Of a stretch of 64,000 nt of DNA, positions 55,129 to 64,000 are shown one piece after another. Each line of letters starts with the position of its first letter. Positions within the stretch are counted from its first letter, which is position 1. The notes beneath the pieces were generated by a model. That model was given only the letters and a program-made list of their open reading frames with translations. It searched no databases and was not told where the DNA came from. Both the position numbers and the translations under genes were made by a program. Location: the NCBI RefSeq assembly GCF_026262505.1, contig NC_067208.1, positions 11,045,962 to 11,109,961 of the forward strand. Direction: 5' to 3'. The stretch is from Trichomonas vaginalis G3 (Eukaryota; Parabasalia; Trichomonadida; Trichomonadidae).

Positions 55129-55729
55129 TATATTTTTTTGGATCAAATCCATTTTAATAGAATTTATATACTATTCATCTATTAATAAACACTACCGTAT
55201 TATATTTTTTAAGCTATCTTATTTTTTGAAATTTTATTCAAATCTTTGGTCGCAAGAAGAATTGCATGATAAATAAAAACATTTAATCAAAGTCAATTTT
55301 ATTTTTCATATTCAAATGGACTGAGTGTTAACATTTAACATTTTTTGCTAATTGTCGTCAAAAATTAGGCGTAAAGCAAAAATTGATATTTCATATGGTT
55401 TTATGATAGATAAGCATTATATTCCCACTCATTATATTCGTAAATTTTGAGGTTTATCCTTCGCTTTTAAGATCATTGAATTTGATTTTTATATAAAATA
55501 GTTATATATTAGAAAATAATATGAGTTTATGTGATATTATTTTTCAGAAGATTTCATTCTATATGCCTATGAAAAGTACTCTCAAAACTAACTTTTTCCT
55601 AATTATAATTAAATCTAGAATATTGTATTATGCTTAGTATTATTTCATTTTTCTCATTCAATTTAGAATTTACAAATGTCAAAAAATTGAGAGCTGTCAC
55701 TTTTGATGAATTTCTGTTTATTACAATGT
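55129..55729 (-). repeat. Repeat R, inverted copy (left end of lineage III element)
   Basis: About 600 bp, inverted relative to 63,443-64,000. Its outer ~300 bp and the last ~25 bp (the AAACAGAAATTCATCAAAAG end) match well, but the middle ~200 bp is replaced by unrelated AT-rich sequence. The 106-residue gene begins 3 bp further on. Confidence 0.88.
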
Positions 55730-55731
55730 AA

Positions 55732-56052
55732 ATGACGAAAACTATTGAGATAACAAACTACAACGGTCATGAGTTCAAGAACTTATTCTTCGTTCCTCGT
55801 GAAAATACATTCTATCAGATACGAGGGAGAAAGGGTAAAGTTAGTTTGAGCGTTTATGAAGGAATGAAGAATGGAAAGTTTATACAAGCATACGATACAA
55901 ACGGTAAACGTGTTTCATTAGCTTTGTCAAAACTTACAGGTATAAACTATGACAGTGATTTTGACCTATATGAAGAAGAAAGTGAGTCAGAAGATTATGA
56001 GCTGTTATGCGAAGCACAGCAATGGGAGGAGTTGCAATACTTTTGTAAGTGA
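55732..56052 (+). CDS. Conserved 106-residue family protein, 106 aa
   Basis: Third intact copy; see 10,348 for features. Residue differences from the copy at 17,424 are few (for example FIQAYDTNGK, and SESEDYEL). Start context ATGTAAATG is formed at the edge of repeat R, so R supplies the leader here, while at 10.3 and 17.7 kb the leader comes from lineage I end sequence. All three leaders keep TAAATG. Confidence 0.72.
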   Translation: MTKTIEITNYNGHEFKNLFFVPRENTFYQIRGRKGKVSLSVYEGMKNGKFIQAYDTNGKRVSLALSKLTGINYDSDFDLYEEESESEDYELLCEAQQWEELQYFCK

Positions 56053-56240
56053 GAACGTTTATTTTTACAGTAGTGAAGTCGTTTGTGAAAATGTTAGTGA
56101 GGTGAAGTGGTTGGCGGTTTTGTAAATATTTAAGGTTAAGTTAGTGTTGTCGTTTGTGTTGTAAAATATACGTTAACGGTTTTGTAAAGTGTCAAATTCA
56201 CATATAATGGGTAAGGAGGCGCGCAGTGCCTCCGTACACT
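56053..56240 (+). repeat. Conserved block downstream of the 106-residue gene
   Basis: Matches 10,675-10,865 and, inverted, 17,240-17,423. Includes the ATGGGTAAGGAGG start of the 86-residue gene family, which here does not continue. Confidence 0.75.
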
Positions 56241-56373
56241 TGATATGTATACTAACTTTCTTTTTGTAATAGCATATTTTTGATTTAATTCTGTTTAGTT
56301 TCTTTTTATATTCATTGTCTGGACTCTGAATCTTAATTGAATCAGGACTCTTGGCTGCTTTGTTGTCACTCAT
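56173..56373 (-). CDS. Possible small basic protein, 66 aa
   Basis: MSDNKAAKSPDSIKIQSPDN then a basic helix YKKKLNRIKSKICYYKKK. The leader is a T-rich tract then CGTAAGAAATG. The last ~25 codons run antisense through the conserved block, so the real 3' end may be accidental. Weak to moderate support. Confidence 0.35.
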   Translation of the reverse strand: MSDNKAAKSPDSIKIQSPDNEYKKKLNRIKSKICYYKKKVSIHIKCTEALRASLPIICEFDTLQNR

Positions 56374-56392
56374 TTCTTACGAAATAAAAAAA

Positions 56393-56596
56393 TTAAATAT
56401 TATTTAAATATAATGGAGTAATAAAATAAATCGGAATTTCTATTAATTTATTGTCAACTTCAACTAATGCATTGCCGTTAATATATCTAACAAATTCAGC
56501 TATTGTGTCAAATCTTCGTCTTCTTTTTGTCATTGATTTATTAGTTTTTCCATAATCGAGATGAATCAAAACTTTATCCCCTTGTTTAAAATTCAT
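56393..56596 (-). CDS. SH3-like integrase-tail domain protein, 67 aa
   Basis: FKQGDKVLIHLDYGK, then a basic KRRRRFDTIAEF, then ALVEVDNKLIEIPIYFITP: the pattern of the SH3/chromo-like C-terminal domain that follows the catalytic core in Maverick integrases. Its ATG overlaps the stop of the integrase gene as ATGA. It could be translated by reinitiation. A free-standing DNA-binding protein is the alternative. Confidence 0.55.
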   Translation of the reverse strand: MNFKQGDKVLIHLDYGKTNKSMTKRRRRFDTIAEFVRYINGNALVEVDNKLIEIPIYFITPLYLNNI

Positions 56597-57957
56597 GAGC
56601 CCGAATTAATTTGTTCACGTTTAACATCATTTAACCTTTCCATTTGCTTTCTAATATATTCCCATTCTTTTGAAATATCATTTTTCATTTCCACTGGTGT
56701 CATGTTTATAGTTCTATGCCATGTATTATTATAATAATATACTAACTGCTGTATGATGGAGTCATGATTTCCATCACAGTATATCTGACCGTTAACCCCT
56801 AACGCACCTCTAAGAGTTCTCATTACCGCATCAACTATTTTATTATGAAACGTATATGGAGAGGATGAGAAGTAAAAATTAATTTGTGGAAAATAATGAG
56901 CCATAGTTGTCTGAAATCCTTTATCACCATCACTCCTTATATTATCCACTCTTTCATGATCTAGTAAGTATTGAATAGCTCTTCTTGTTTCCTGTTCTGT
57001 TTTCCCTTTCACTGGAATGCAATATAAATATCTAGTGTTAATGTTAATGACAAATAAATAAGTAGGGTTTCCTTTTGAATATTCCAGATGATCGATTTCG
57101 TATGAATATGGATATGGAGCAAATGAAGGGCGACTAAATTTTTCCTTTAACGGTTGAATTTTCGGGTCAGTTGGTTTATTTAATATCTTGAAATCCTTTT
57201 TAAAATCTTTTTGTTTCTTTGGTGATTGAAATGGATATAATAAAGTGAATGATGAAGGATTAACTGAAGGAGGAGGAGGTACTGTCGTTGGAGGTTTTGG
57301 TATTGCAAGTGGTTTAATTTTATCTGCTTTGATTTTGGATGATGAAGTTTTGGATTTCATTCCTCCCTTCATTAATTCTGGATGTATTCTATTCATTTGT
57401 TTTAAATATGCTGTATATAAAGGTTTGATATACTTTCCCACTTCGAGTTTATGTTGAAGGATGAATTCCAAAAGTTGATCTTCATTTAAAAGTCGGGCTG
57501 AATATGGTTTAACTAATGAATCATAAATTAAAGCTTGTGCTTCATTTATGGTCTGAAGGACCTGGGCGTTTTGCACCTTTAGCTGTTGAACATTTGCTAC
57601 TTTAGAGCTCGGCTTTTTCTTCTTTGGTTTTTGTGGCTCAGGATTATATAATTTATATAATTCATCAATATCTTCTTCTGTTAATACTTTATTTTTGAAA
57701 TCTTTCAACTGTTTAAGCTGTGATTTAGTTTTTCCCTTTGCATATTCATTATTTTTAATTTTGTCTTTAATTTTAGAAATTATTTTATCATGATATTTCA
57801 AAATTTCATTTTTATAATATGGATAATAATAATCCATATCATCACCCGTTATATTTTTATTATATTTTTGGAGATATGATTTTAATTCATAATAACTAAG
57901 AAAATTTTGATAAAGTACTAAATCAGCAATTAAATTTTTTAAATGTACGTTATCCAT
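56593..57957 (-). CDS. Retroviral-like (rve) integrase, lineage III, 454 aa
   Basis: A long helical N-terminal half (residues 1-~210, Lys-rich, with KGGMKSKTSSSKIKADKI), a Pro-rich linker, then an RNase H-fold core: YEIDHLEYSKGNPTYLF, NIRSDGDKGFQ, and FHNKIVDAVMRTLRGALG, followed by the WHRTINMTPVEMKN segment seen in many rve integrases. It would insert the element. Leader TTTATTTTTATATAAATGG is a clear example of the shared start motif. It is quite different from the lineage II integrase. It looks whole in length. Confidence 0.83.
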   Translation of the reverse strand: MDNVHLKNLIADLVLYQNFLSYYELKSYLQKYNKNITGDDMDYYYPYYKNEILKYHDKIISKIKDKIKNNEYAKGKTKSQLKQLKDFKNKVLTEEDIDELYKLYNPEPQKPKKKKPSSKVANVQQLKVQNAQVLQTINEAQALIYDSLVKPYSARLLNEDQLLEFILQHKLEVGKYIKPLYTAYLKQMNRIHPELMKGGMKSKTSSSKIKADKIKPLAIPKPPTTVPPPPSVNPSSFTLLYPFQSPKKQKDFKKDFKILNKPTDPKIQPLKEKFSRPSFAPYPYSYEIDHLEYSKGNPTYLFVININTRYLYCIPVKGKTEQETRRAIQYLLDHERVDNIRSDGDKGFQTTMAHYFPQINFYFSSSPYTFHNKIVDAVMRTLRGALGVNGQIYCDGNHDSIIQQLVYYYNNTWHRTINMTPVEMKNDISKEWEYIRKQMERLNDVKREQINSGS

Positions 57958-57981
57958 TTATATAAAAATAAAATAAATGTT

Positions 57982-58209
57982 TTAAGGGTGCCCACCTCTT
58001 TGAATCATAGTATCAAAACCATTATTTACATATTGAATCGCATCATTAACGGTTCCTCCTTCTAAAACGGTATCAAATGGTGGCGGTTGTTGTTGCTGTT
58101 GATGCTGTGATGGGATTTAAAAAATTCGTTGTGGTTGATTATTTGGAATCTGAAAGTTAAAACCATTTGGTATAAATCGATTTGGTTCCTTTTGTCTCTT
58201 CTGTGGCAT
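57982..58209 (-). pseudogene. Small Pro/Gln-rich protein remnant
   Basis: Starts MPQKRQKEPNRFIPNGF; later part Gln/Pro-rich and ends GGTVNDAIQYVNNGFDTM then RGGHP. No family. Broken about once. Lies between integrase and PolB, leader TTTTATTTTTAATG. Confidence 0.4.
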
Positions 58210-58242
58210 TTCATTAAAAATAAAATTTTAAATTGTATTAAA

Positions 58243-61200
58243 TAAATGGCATACAACATCCATTTTCACAACATACAGCCTTAGTGTGTGCTCCTGTTAA
58301 TGCAGTCTTACCGATTGTTAAGCGAGTCATCGACCCGTTTTTAAGTTGTAAATTAATATTTTGACCATCAAATATCACTTTATCATTTATTATATCCAAA
58401 TAATTTTTAGGCGTTAATTGTTTATTTTATCTTAAACTAACACCTTTCATTTTTTGTGCAATCTTTTTAAAATCACTTCCATCAATTGAACCGTTGAATG
58501 ATGTATAACACTTAGGGCATAAAGCAACCATGTTATCACCTTGTTTCTCAATTGCTAAACCCAATAATTTTTTCTCATGTGCTTTTTCTTCAGCTTTATT
58601 CTTTAATTTATGTTTAAATTTCTCCTCAAAACAGAAGAAATCAAATGGTGCGAATTTGAAAATGTTTTTATAATAAAATTGTTTATCGGTAACAATTGCT
58701 TGAAATGCTTGAGTGTTAGGAAGATTTGGGTCGCCAGCGATTGCCCAATAAGATGAATCAGTATCACCTTCAATGAAATGAAAACGATTAACATTCATGC
58801 ATTTATACATAAAATCATAAATGAAAACCAAATACCAGTATTTAGCATTATCTAAAGTGAAGAATGCCTCTTGTAAACATGTATCACATCTATAAAATCT
58901 ATCTTTAAGCATCACTTGATATGTATCCTCACCTATTTCTCTTATGTTTTTAAACTTATTTGACATACATGCAACGCGTGCCTTCTGTGCATTCATTATT
59001 TTAGTCTTTGCGTAATTTTGTGTATTCATTGCATCGTAACCATATGATCCATTAAGTGAAATCTTGCAAAATCAACTTTTTCCTTTATTTCCTTCTAATT
59101 CAGCCTTTGTCTTTCGTTCATAAATTCGTTCGCAAATTCATTAAAACAAGTGTTTTTCGTAAATGTTAAAATTGATTGAATATCATCGATGATAAAATGA
59201 AATCTGTCTATTAGATACCAAAGATAATAAGAAGAAAATGGTTGATATTGGTTGTGTGTTGATGCTAACTGAGTTAATTTCCTCTGTTTCTGGTCAACTG
59301 GTAAATTATTTGATTTCATGTAATTATACATAAAACTGCCAATTGTTTTTTCATCTGTGATAATATCTAAGTTTCTTATTATCGGTAAAAAGTTAATGTA
59401 ATCATTAATATACTTTTCATCAATGTGACCCTTTACTTCAGCCACGAAATAAAGTATTTTTTCTTTCTAATAATTCCCAGTGCTTTTGCTTTCTTTGTTG
59501 CTGTATCACAAATGATAACACCATTCAATCTTCCCGGCATATACATTTTATGGTCAGTATATTGAATGAAATCATGAGGATTAGATGAAAATGATGAAGG
59601 ATATAATGAATTAAAGTCAACACCAACGAAATGAGTCATAATGTTGGTGGTGTCCTCATTTGATACAGTTTTAGTTTCTGGATTATATGAAAGTTTATTA
59701 ATGTGCGTGATTCCTTTAAGATTTACTCTATGTTGAACATTTGATAAACCACCAGTAATTCCATTACGGAGAATGTGATAAGCTTCAACTGAATCTAAAG
59801 TCATTGGTAAATTATTTTTTAATGCATAATTTCTTAAATTGATTCTTAAACGTTGAACATTTCATCTTTATTTGATTTCACGACATTGCAATAACAACAC
59901 ATTAACCGACAATTCTTTAGTATGTGGTTTTTCATTATCTATTCTATCTAATGTTGGTTTATTAGCATATGTAAACGCTTTACCACACATTTTGCATTTA
60001 GATGAAAGGATTAAATCGTGATAGTATTGAAAATCATCCATTGAAACATTATTTTTAGTATCCCTTTCTGCTTTTTCATCTTGTTTCTTATATGATTCAA
60101 TTTTATATTTCCAATACTTTTTCGTTAATTCAAAACTTGATTCTATCTCTTCCTCAGGATATTTTTCATTAGGATTAAAGTCTTTATATGCTAAAGCGTA
60201 ACGAATCATTGAAGCATTCGATGATAAAGAAAGATTATGAAGCATATCAATTTTATAAACAAATGTTTCTTCAATAATTTTATCGATTGGGTCAATCATA
60301 ATTTCAACATCTTTATTGCAATAATGAATAAAATATTCTAATCTATTCTTAAAATTTTTAGCATCATTGAGATATATTTGATAATCACTATCTGATATAG
60401 TTTCTTGAGTTAATGCTGAATAAAATGAATCTTTCGTGAATGGTTCCTCTTTATATAATTCTTCTTCGTAATTCTCCCATGTGATAAATTGATAAGGGAA
60501 AAAGGATTTAACACGTGATTTATTGTTTCCGAAATCTTGAGTGAATTGGTCTAATGTCCCACTCGCTATATAATTTCTGATGTCAATAAATCTCAATTCA
60601 TATGGAGCGTTTGTTTTCTTTACAATGACTTGCTTAAATTGAGAAGAAGAACCCAGTATTGATTTTATTTTCCATTTTGCAGTGTTTAAATCACGAAGAA
60701 TTAAATTTAAATCAAACTTTCCCGAATTAAAACCTATGATATTCACTTTATTGAATTCCTCATCTAGAAGTTCTTTAAATGCTTCCTTCTGTTTTTCATT
60801 TAATGTATGGGACAAAGTCCCCACCGTTTGCGGCTTCAACAATTCATTGTATTGACTCATATTTGATTTAGCAACTAATGAACAGGTTGAAAATAAAAAC
60901 TCAATCCAATCAGAAATAAAAGAATCACTCGAAGTTAAGCAAAAATTCCTCGTATATGTTTTATCGTTTAATTTAACCGTTGATGATACCATGAATGGTT
61001 TTAAGTAAGCGTTCAAAGTTGCACACTCAGAAAGTTGTAATTCTTCTTTAGTCTCTAATGTTTCAAAGTCAAAAGTAATATAATATCTTGTCGGTTTATA
61101 ATATTTCTGCAAATTATGAGCTAATAACCACTGATATATCTTCTGTTTCGTAATATGTGGTGCATATGGTTGCTGTGTCTTTTGCAACTGAACGTCTTGA

Positions 61201-61699
61201 ATTAATCTCCCATTATTTTCTTTACATTTCTCACAATGCTTTAAAAATCTTCTTTGGTTTTTCCTTTTGGATCATCACGGATAGAATAAACTTCTTCTTT
61301 ACAATATGGGCAAACTCTATAGCCGGTGAGTGCTTCAACGTCTGTTATTCTGTCAGCGTGAAGTTTTCCACATGGACTCTGTGTTAATAAAATATTTACT
61401 GTTTCAAATTCTGGATCTATCATTATTGAATCCACTAATGGAAAGTCTACCTTATTTATGTCCACGCTTCTGGTTGAGGATCACAATAATAGAAATCAAT
61501 ATTAACATTTAACATTCTCGCTAATCTCTCACTTTCTGATGAAATGCAAACCCTTCATATGCATCTATTGCTTCATTTAAATAGCTTCTACGAGTTTAGA
61601 TTAACACCATCAGGAATGTTATAGAAGCGTTTAAATAACCTTCTACCTTCTGCTCTAATTTGATTATCATTCATTTTAGCTGTTCCGTTTTTGTTCATT
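58243..61699 (-). pseudogene. Family B DNA polymerase remnant (lineage III) with zinc/HNH-like insert
   Basis: About 1,150 codons in sum. Visible parts in order: an N-terminal zinc-finger-like CPYCKEEVY segment; exonuclease motifs YITFDFETLE, FNSGKFDLNLI and YCNKDVEIM; a CKMCGKAF...PTLDRIDNEK stretch that looks like an HNH/endonuclease VII-type zinc module placed between exonuclease and polymerase; motif A VDFNSLYPSS; motif C EGDTDSSYW; and a cysteine-bearing end (CCENGCCMPF). It would be a protein-primed replicative polymerase. Broken, about seven breaks. Contains a double hairpin at 60,806. Confidence 0.8.
60806..60836. repeat. GC-rich double hairpin, copy 10 (in lineage III PolB)
   Basis: On the minus strand: CCG-CAAA-CGG, then GGGAC-TTT-GTCCC followed by AT. 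The order, spacing and the trailing CCCAT match copy 5. It reads through in frame in the exonuclease region. Confidence 0.7.
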
Positions 61700-61747
61700 T
61701 ATGTAAGAATAAAAAATTAAAAAATAAATAAAAATAAAGTTTATTTT

Positions 61748-62245
61748 TTAAAGCCCATAAAATGAATTAAGAACACATAAATTTTTATCATCTGCGACGT
61801 GACGAATACATTTTAATTTACTCAAGAATGCGTACCCTGATACATTAAATCTAATTCCTGTCTTATTTAATTTCACAACTTTGAAAAGGAATGTATGAAT
61901 AGCTATAAAATGATGAGAAGATGTTTTATGGGTTGCTTCCATTTTTTCTGAAATAAATGAATAAATATAATGCTTATACGTTTTCATATCTTTTATATTC
62001 TTAATAATGAATGATATAGACCTTTCCACTTCATCTTCCTTCGGTGCTGTTCTTTCATATGAAACATTATTAGTATCTTCAACAATGAAACCGCAATCAC
62101 ATAAAATTTTATATGTTCCAATGGTTTCTTTTGATATTTTATCTAATAAATCAAAAACTTTATCAACACCTGTGCATTTATTTAAATAATAATTTGTGTA
62201 AATATCATGATCTTCTTTCTTAATCGTATTAGTTGCATATGTCAC
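61748..62245 (-). CDS. Hypothetical lineage III protein, 165 aa
   Basis: Helical start (EDHDIYTNYYLNKCTGVDKV), a CDCGFIVEDTNN cysteine pair near residue 50, a helical middle, and a basic, aromatic end (FLSKLKCIRHVADDKNLCV). No membrane segment. I do not recognise the family. It lies upstream of PolB on the same strand, separated by a T-rich tract, so it may be a replication accessory; inference. It looks whole. Confidence 0.5.
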   Translation of the reverse strand: MTYATNTIKKEDHDIYTNYYLNKCTGVDKVFDLLDKISKETIGTYKILCDCGFIVEDTNNVSYERTAPKEDEVERSISFIIKNIKDMKTYKHYIYSFISEKMEATHKTSSHHFIAIHTFLFKVVKLNKTGIRFNVSGYAFLSKLKCIRHVADDKNLCVLNSFYGL

Positions 62246-62277
62246 GTTTTTAAGAGCTTTTTTGAATTTTTTGGAAT

Positions 62278-62853
62278 CTAAAGGTGGTGAAAGTAGGATA
62301 CAAGGGTATTTTCATTATCAATAAATTGTAACTTATGTTTACGAATAAATTTAGTACCTTCTTCTGAAAGTGTTTCGTCTATTTCACCATCTAATAAATT
62401 TTGTGTTGATTCTGAGACATAATTTTTATATCTTTCTTCATGAGATTTCTGAACTTCTGATTCTGAAGCTGGGATATTCATTAAACCCTCTACTTCATTT
62501 TCATTATATTTTTCAACTTCTCTTAATTCCTTAATTCTTTTATCTATTTCATCTCTTATTTTTTTCAGTTTTTCAATTTCATCGTATTCATCATCTTTAA
62601 TCCGTTCTTCATAATATTCAGGGAAAACATCAGGTTCTTTAGGTTTTTCTTCTTCAGATGTAGGATATAAGAAATTTATAACATCATCTTTATTCATTTT
62701 TCCATCATAATCTAAATCATTTAATAACTCGGCAAATTTTTGACAATTTCTTAAATAATATTTACTAACTTCATAACCCACCTCCTCTAATATATCCTTT
62801 ATTTCCTCGTTTGTGAATCCTAATTTTTTAACGTTGTTAGTTTTGACGCTCAT
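62278..62853 (-). CDS. Stand-alone PolB N-terminal-domain-like protein, 191 aa
   Basis: Start taken at 62,853 (MSVKTNNVKKLGFTNEEIKD), after the usual T-rich leader. Residues ~10-60 (NEEIKDILEEVGYEVSKYYL, then YDGKMNKDDVINFL) match in pattern the first 55 residues of the lineage I PolB (HSEIKQLLTEANIDVAKHYA, then YNGEITYDRIHEFI). The rest is an acidic coiled coil. So a domain fused to PolB in one lineage is a separate gene near PolB in another. It may help priming or protein contacts. It looks whole. Confidence 0.6.
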   Translation of the reverse strand: MSVKTNNVKKLGFTNEEIKDILEEVGYEVSKYYLRNCQKFAELLNDLDYDGKMNKDDVINFLYPTSEEEKPKEPDVFPEYYEERIKDDEYDEIEKLKKIRDEIDKRIKELREVEKYNENEVEGLMNIPASESEVQKSHEERYKNYVSESTQNLLDGEIDETLSEEGTKFIRKHKLQFIDNENTLVSYFHHL

Positions 62854-62914
62854 TTCATACAAAATAAAAAATAAAATAATAAACATAACTAAGTTTTAAT
62901 TTTTCGTAAGAAGT

Positions 62915-63229
62915 TTATTTTATTTTTATATATAAATCATTCTTAAGGTCAAACAGACTTCTTATTTTTATATGAATTCCATCCTCTTTAATGTCATCAA
63001 TGATTTCCATTTCATTATTTTCAATTTCTTCTTCTCGTTTATGAGGTCTTTGATTATGACTCCATTGATTCCATGAAATTAAATATTCTTTATCATTATA
63101 TTTATACCTCATTAGCTTATTTTGGCTTTCATATTCATTTAATAATTCACAATCTTCATTTTTAAATTGAAGTTTAACCCATTCAGGATTTAAACAATGT
63201 TTAATTAATCGCGGAATATCCGACATCAT
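62915..63229 (-). CDS. Hypothetical lineage III terminal gene, 104 aa
   Basis: A Trp/Tyr-containing body (NPEWVKLQFKNEDCELLNEY, YKYNDKEYLISWNQWSHN) and a charged end with two acidic runs. No family recognised. It is the last gene before the right R copy. The leader has TTTATCTTTTATAAAAG and TATATATAG before the ATG. It looks whole. Confidence 0.45.
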   Translation of the reverse strand: MMSDIPRLIKHCLNPEWVKLQFKNEDCELLNEYESQNKLMRYKYNDKEYLISWNQWSHNQRPHKREEEIENNEMEIIDDIKEDGIHIKIRSLFDLKNDLYIKIK

Positions 63230-63442
63230 CTATATATAGCTTCTTTTATAAAAGATAAAAAAATAAATTATTTTAAAATTAATGTTAATTTTTTAAAATG
63301 TGTTTAGTATATAATATTTATTACTAATTTATTTAATAATGTCGCGCTTTCTTACAAATTCATGACTTAAAAAAACGTAAGAAAAATTTTTTATATCATC
63401 TATATATAGAAGATGTGAAAATAAATTATTTTAAAATTAATG

Positions 63443-64000
63443 TTGATGTAAACAGAAATTCATCAAAAGTGACACATCAGAAAAGCTAAAATATTGAATT
63501 TTTGGAACTTTTGATAGAGCACGTTTTTAAATATTAATTAAAGTAAATGTATATTTTGTAAAGATTCTTTTTAATAAAAAAATAAAATTTTGAAGAAGAA
63601 CACAAAATCTTCTGAAAAATAATATCACATAAACTCATATTATTTTCTAATATATAACTATTTTATATAAAAATCAAATTCAATGATCTTAAAAGCGAAG
63701 GATAAACCTCAAAATTTACGAATATAATGAGTGGGAATATAATGCTTATCTATCATAAAACCATATGAAATATCAATTTTTGCTTTACGCCTAATTTTTG
63801 ACGACAATTAGCAAAAAATGTTAAATGTTAACACTCAGTCCATTTGAATATGAAAATAAAATTGACTTTGATTAAATGTTTTTATTTATCATGCAATTCT
63901 TCTTGCGACCAAAGATTTGAATAAAATTTCAAAAAATAAGATAGCTTAAAAAATAATATACGGTAGTGTTTATTAATAGATGAATAGTATATAATTCTAT
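63443..64000 (+). repeat. Repeat R, right end of lineage III element (runs off window)
   Basis: Uninterrupted R copy that serves as the empty site for the lineage II insertion (GTGGGAATATAATGC at 63,731-63,745). Before it, 63,230-63,442 is AT-rich with two near-copies of a CATCTATATATAG/AAATAAATTATTTT stretch and no gene. Confidence 0.92.

Larger units (their letters stand above)
55129..64000. mobile_element. Maverick/Polinton lineage III with R-type ends (runs off the window)
   Basis: Bounded by inverted R copies, about 9 kb or a little more. It carries the 106-residue gene, integrase, PolB and a few small genes, with the AT-rich style and T-rich leaders of the D5 segment at 10-17 kb. I see no capsid or packaging ATPase, so it is shorter than the other elements. 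Broken mainly in the polymerase, in all roughly eight to ten breaks. Confidence 0.7.

Overview
The window looks like a trichomonad protist genome, most likely Trichomonas vaginalis or a close relative. It is AT-rich, I recognise no host gene, and almost all of it is packed with Maverick/Polinton-type virus-like elements carrying protein-primed family B DNA polymerase, retroviral-like integrase, A32-like packaging ATPase, double-jelly-roll capsid and D5-type primase-helicase genes. The species assignment is inference; the element identities rest on motifs visible in the translations.

Layout. 1-2,570: non-coding, with two minisatellites (111-bp and 121-bp units) and a decayed tRNA-like stretch. 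2,571-10,342: part of a lineage I Maverick (tail-fibre-like gene, capsid-like and packaging genes). 10,346-17,748: lineage III sequence with a second fibre-like gene and a whole D5 primase-helicase between inverted iteron arms. 17,751-30,543: a lineage I Maverick with ~317-bp terminal inverted repeats (ATPase, PolB, capsid). Its left 4.2 kb is an inverted near-copy of 6.7-10.87 kb. 30,844-54,763: a 23.9-kb lineage II Maverick with GC-rich terminal repeats and a 6-bp target duplication (ATATAA). It sits inside a ~600-bp repeat R whose uninterrupted counterpart lies at 63.4-64.0 kb. 55,129-64,000: a lineage III element bounded by inverted R copies, with integrase, PolB and small genes; it runs off the window.

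The genes fall into replication (PolB, D5, SSB-like proteins, a candidate initiator), integration (two integrases), packaging and virion building (ATPase, capsid, candidate penton and minor virion proteins, amphipathic and basic peptides), and attachment-like fibres whose C-terminal tip resembles phage baseplate/tail collar domains. Many genes are whole and many are broken. As a group the elements are fossils, though near-identical repeats at their ends say some insertions are recent.

The most interesting signals are not genes. (1) A family of ~25-30-nt GC-rich double hairpins with covarying stems lies inside reading frames and between genes of all three lineages; one case has an empty-site comparison showing an in-frame 24-nt gain. 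(2) Iteron cassettes share one architecture (direct GGTnA-A-tract repeats leading into a GGTnAGATCTnACC palindrome) while their bases covary between cassettes. They flank a candidate initiator gene as inverted arms and lie in element ends. (3) Fibre genes have modules shuffled between lineages. (4) A poxvirus-like TAAATG start context and 16-36-bp bidirectional promoters recur throughout.
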